Origin: Streptomyces sp. NRRL F-5630
Lineage (GTDB): Bacteria; Actinomycetota; Actinomycetes; Streptomycetales; Streptomycetaceae
Length of the DNA: 59,911 bases
Direction of reading: 5' to 3'
Assembly (NCBI RefSeq): GCF_000719475.1
Contig: NZ_JOGO01000044.1
Location: 1 to 59,911 of the forward strand
Shown: positions 59,078-59,911 of the stretch, in pieces
How positions within the stretch are numbered: the first letter of the stretch is position 1
Layout of the letters: each line of letters opens with the position of its first letter
Notes under the pieces: model-generated
What the model saw: the letters and a program-made list of their open reading frames with translations, nothing else
What the model was told of the DNA's origin: nothing
Database searches by the model: none
Translations under genes and position numbers: made by a program

Positions 59078-59833
59078 TCAGCAGCTCAGGTTCGCACCCG
59101 GGTCGACGCCCAGGATCTGCGCGAAGCGCGTGTAGCTGTCGATGCGGCTCTGGACCTGTGCCGGGTTCTTCCCGTCGCACTCCAGGCTGCCGTTGATGCT
59201 GCGGATCGTCTCGCCGAAGCCGCGCCCGTTGACGATCGCGTCGTGCGGCGTCATGGTGCCGGGGCCGTTCTGGGTGTTCCAGTACCAGAGCCCGGTCTTC
59301 CAGGCGACCGCCGCGTCCTTCTCCACGAGGGACGGGTTGTTGAGGAGGTCGATGCCGAGCGCGTCGCCCGCCGCCTTGTAGTTGAAGTTCCAGCTGAGCT
59401 GGATGGGCCCGCGACCGTAGTACTGGTCGGTCCCGGCCGGGCAGCCGTAGGACTGCGATGTGTCGCAGTAGTGCGGGTAGTTGGCGGTGTTCTGCTCGAC
59501 GACGTAGACGAGGCCGCCGGTCTCGTGGCTCACGTTGGCGAGGAAGGCCGCGGCCTCCTGCTTGCGTGTGGTGTCGCTGCCGGTCCCGGAGAAGCCGGGG
59601 TAGGCGTCGAGCGCGGCCGTCAGGCCCTCGTACGTGTAGAAGGAGTTGCGGCCCGGGAACATCTGGTCGAACTGGGACTGGCTCACCACGAAGGCGGCGG
59701 CGGAGACGTGCTGACCCGCGCCGGTGTCCGCGGTCTGCGGGCTCGCCGCGGCGGTCGTGCCGCCGAGGGCGAGGGTGGTGAGGGCGGCGGCCGATGCGGT
59801 CGCCGAAAGGAGAGCGAGCAGTCGTGCGCGCAC
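59078..59833 (-). CDS. Secreted GH19 chitinase
   Basis: Family 19 glycoside hydrolase of 251 residues cleaving chitin outside the cell. A signal peptide (about 1-30, ending near TTAAASP) is followed directly by the catalytic domain, with no chitin-binding module. The catalytic acid is Glu104 (VSHETGG) and the second carboxylate Glu113 (VVEQN). YYGRGPIQLSWNFNYKAAG and FGETIRSINGSLECDG are typical of streptomycete GH19 enzymes, and paired Cys suggest disulfides. GTG 59833 has GGAG six bases upstream; TTG 59845 is an alternative. A strong dyad lies upstream. Confidence 0.93.
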   Translation of the reverse strand: MRARLLALLSATASAAALTTLALGGTTAAASPQTADTGAGQHVSAAAFVVSQSQFDQMFPGRNSFYTYEGLTAALDAYPGFSGTGSDTTRKQEAAAFLANVSHETGGLVYVVEQNTANYPHYCDTSQSYGCPAGTDQYYGRGPIQLSWNFNYKAAGDALGIDLLNNPSLVEKDAAVAWKTGLWYWNTQNGPGTMTPHDAIVNGRGFGETIRSINGSLECDGKNPAQVQSRIDSYTRFAQILGVDPGANLSC

Positions 59834-59852
59834 GGGGGACTCCAATCGTGCG

Positions 59853-59887
59853 GGCGGGCCGCCGCGAGGAGGTGGCGGCGGCCCGCC
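59853..59887. promoter_or_regulatory. 13-bp perfect dyad upstream of the chitinase gene
   Basis: A perfect inverted repeat (59853-59865 with 59875-59887, 9-base loop) lies 19 bases upstream of the chitinase start. It could be a leader hairpin, a terminator for a gene beyond the window or an operator; the window ends too soon to tell. Confidence 0.45.
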
Positions 59888-59911
59888 GGTGTGGGGGGAG
59901 GGGGATGGGGC

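Overview
The window is about 60 kb of very GC-rich DNA with strong G/C bias at third codon positions, GTG and TTG starts, WhiB, SigB/SigF-type sigma, SAV_915, DUF5133, DUF1206 and DUF1707 families. It is a Streptomyces (or very close actinomycete) chromosome segment. No rRNA, tRNA, CRISPR array, insertion sequence or biosynthetic gene cluster was recognised. Most of it is regulatory, stress, membrane and transport genes in short operons, often separated by long GC-rich hairpins.

Layout. 0.1-6 kb: MFS transporter, SigB/SigF-family sigma factor behind a good SigB-type promoter, DUF3291 protein, DUF1206 membrane protein, a 57-residue membrane protein and a frameshifted baeRF-type gene. 6-16 kb: DUF1707 protein with a disturbed 3' end, SDR-DUF2867 enzyme, flotillin with NfeD, glutathione peroxidase, SAV_915 protein coupled to a lysA paralogue, two convergent acetyltransferases and a PRC-barrel protein. 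16-21 kb: DUF5133 protein, RsbW-like ATP-binding protein, then a translationally coupled signalling operon (REC-PP2C phosphatase, CHASE3 histidine kinase, stand-alone receiver). 21-25 kb: IclR regulator with a uronate-dehydrogenase-like enzyme, divergent from a sodium:solute symporter. 25-38 kb: WhiB protein, a second PRC-barrel protein, DUF1349 protein, TetR/epimerase divergent pair, FUSC/MFS divergent pair, ATP-binding/DUF5133 pair, DinB, alpha/beta hydrolase, MMPL transporter with divergent TetR, acetyltransferase. 38-48.6 kb: ProP-like MFS, cation diffusion facilitator, another MFS, a small acidic ORF, glutathionyl-hydroquinone reductase-like enzyme, second FUSC protein, DUF4190 protein, winged-helix protein, VOC protein, XRE-PPOX fusion. 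48.6-60 kb: PAS/GAF/PP2C phosphatase, ABC-2/YhgE-like membrane protein with a Cna-B-like tail, an orphan ctaD broken by an internal deletion, a VWA protein and partner, an H1-like coiled-coil/winged-helix protein, a DUF4232 lipoprotein and a secreted GH19 chitinase.

How the genes fit together. Two PP2C phosphatases, two RsbW-like kinases, a SigB-type sigma factor, DUF5133 and PRC-barrel proteins and flotillin/NfeD suggest partner-switching and envelope or osmotic stress control. Three transporter or enzyme genes (MMPL, epimerase, YhgE-like) have TetR-style palindromes at their promoters, two of them beside a divergent TetR gene. The IclR/dehydrogenase/symporter block looks like a compact sugar-acid uptake and oxidation locus.

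Points of interest: the ctaD deletion, two homopolymer-associated frameshifts in neighbouring genes (possibly sequencing errors), two intergenic minisatellites (30 bp and 18 bp units), a perfect palindrome upstream of the whiB-like gene, several promoters placed for leaderless translation, and an uncharacterised H1-like DNA-binding candidate. All functions are inferred from sequence by eye; no database search was run.
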